Origin: Streptosporangiaceae bacterium
GTDB lineage: Bacteria > Actinomycetota > Actinomycetes > Streptosporangiales > Streptosporangiaceae
Length of the DNA stretch: 7,169 bases
Direction of reading: 5' to 3'
NCBI GenBank assembly: GCA_030045215.1
Contig: JASIBJ010000114.1
Coordinates: 1 to 7,169, forward strand
Shown here one piece after another: positions 6,724-7,169 of this stretch. A program made the position numbers and the translations under genes. The notes under the pieces were generated by a model. It saw only the letters and a program-made list of their open reading frames with translations, made no database searches and was not told where the DNA came from. Numbering within the stretch: the first letter of the stretch is position 1; every line of letters starts with the position of its first letter.

Positions 6724-6744
6724 ATTAAGGAGCGCTGATCAGGT

Positions 6745-7169
6745 GTGCTGGCGCTGGTACGCGAGCCGGCCAGGCCGACGGCCATCAGGGAACACCGGCT
6801 TGCGCCGTGGTTCGCCGTCGGGACCGTCTGCTTCGGCGCGTTCATGGGCCAGCTCGACGCCAGTGTCGTCACGCTCGCCTTCCCCGCGCTCCAGCGGCAG
6901 TTCTCGGCCGGCCTGGCCGAAGTGCAGTGGGTCTCGCTTGCGTACCTGCTGGTGCTCATCGGCTTGCTCGTGCCGGTCGGCCGCCTCTCGGACCGGTTCG
7001 GCCGCAAGCTGAGCTACCTGCTCGGGTTCGTCGTTTTCGCGGTCGCGTCGGCGGCCTGCGGGCTGGCGGTGTCGCTGCCGATGCTCATCGGGCTGCGGGT
7101 GGTGCAGGCCGCCGGCGCGGCGCTGCTGCAGGCCAACAGCGTGGCGCTCGTCGCCACGAGCGTGCCGGC
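6745..7169 (+). CDS. MFS transporter, DHA2 (EmrB/QacA-like) drug efflux family (3' end outside window)
   Basis: The first 141 residues of a major facilitator transporter, continuing past the window edge. The frame reads a short basic N-terminus, then TM1 ending in MGQLDASVVTLAFPALQRQF, close to the DHA2 motif D1 (LDxTVVNVALP). TM2 follows, then motif A GRLSDRFGRK (79-88) in the TM2-TM3 loop, and motif B-like LRVVQAAGAALLQ (117-129) in TM4. These place it among proton-driven multidrug exporters with 12 or 14 helices; which cannot be seen. An in-frame TGA at 6736 makes GTG 6745 the first possible start. The nearest Shine-Dalgarno-like AAGGAG (6727-6732) is 12 bases upstream, longer than ideal. 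The first ATG is only at residue 34, inside TM1, so it is unlikely to be the start. Expression is probably repressor-controlled through the upstream operator-like repeats. Confidence 0.9.
   Translation, partial: MLALVREPARPTAIREHRLAPWFAVGTVCFGAFMGQLDASVVTLAFPALQRQFSAGLAEVQWVSLAYLLVLIGLLVPVGRLSDRFGRKLSYLLGFVVFAVASAACGLAVSLPMLIGLRVVQAAGAALLQANSVALVATSVP

Larger units (their letters stand above)
6562..6744. promoter_or_regulatory. divergent intergenic region between the Ser/Thr kinase and MFS genes
   Basis: This 183-bp gap carries control signals for both directions. Its right half (about 6675-6730) is strikingly AT-rich for this genome and holds the MFS promoter and operator-like repeats. On the left, the minus strand has a TTGACT hexamer (6594-6589) that could be a -35 for the kinase, but no matching -10 is convincing. 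An 8-bp palindrome GTCATGAC (6636-6643) lies within CACGTCATGACCGTG (6633-6647), of unknown meaning. Confidence 0.6.

Noticed and set aside
6581..7012. A 143-codon plus-strand open frame beginning with ATG 6581
   Set aside because: It would start upstream of the MFS promoter, and its Ser/Arg-rich product overlaps the MFS frame, which has clear family motifs.
1..7169. CRISPR arrays, tRNA or rRNA genes, insertion sequences
   Set aside because: No regularly spaced direct repeats, cloverleaf-like sequences, transposase motifs or terminal inverted repeats were seen.

Overview
The window is about 70% GC with strongly GC-biased codons. It carries a DrrAB-type ABC exporter, a PPOX-class (F420-type) flavin/deazaflavin enzyme, a PASTA Ser/Thr kinase and promoter -10 boxes of the TANNNT type. 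Together these point to a chromosomal region of a high-GC Actinomycetota (a Streptosporangiales/Streptomyces-like soil organism is plausible). The species cannot be named from the sequence.

Layout: (1) 1-1307, plus strand: the C-terminal part of an ABC-2 exporter ATPase (cut by the window edge), translationally coupled to its permease. (2) 1308-1440: a short GC-rich gap with hairpins and a likely leaderless promoter. (3) 1441-4624, plus strand: a two-gene signalling unit. The first gene encodes a receiver domain fused to a glutaredoxin-like domain and a thioredoxin-reductase-like flavoprotein, and is broken by a one-base frameshift near 1643. The second gene overlaps it by 4 bp and encodes a soluble histidine kinase with an N-terminal cyclic-nucleotide-binding-like domain. 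(4) 4610-5050, minus strand: a small PPOX-family protein whose 3' end overlaps the kinase gene by 15 bp, with a 16-bp perfect palindrome at the junction. (5) 5122-6561, minus strand: a membrane Ser/Thr kinase with one PASTA domain and an extracellular His5/Gly-Asn tail. (6) 6562-6744: a divergent intergenic region with a strong promoter embedded in repeated operator-like half-sites. (7) 6745-7169, plus strand: the N-terminal part of an MFS (DHA2-type) drug transporter, cut by the window edge.

The most interesting unit is the receiver/flavoprotein and histidine kinase pair. Its architecture suggests a two-component system whose output is a flavoenzyme rather than a DNA-binding domain. Both places where cysteines would be expected lack them: the glutaredoxin-like segment reads W-S-x-x-S instead of W-C-x-x-C, and the TrxR-like NADPH domain lacks the CxxC. 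The kinase partner has a nucleotide-binding domain with a degenerate phosphate cassette and an enlarged DHp region. Family names and functions are inferred from motifs read by eye; no database search was possible.
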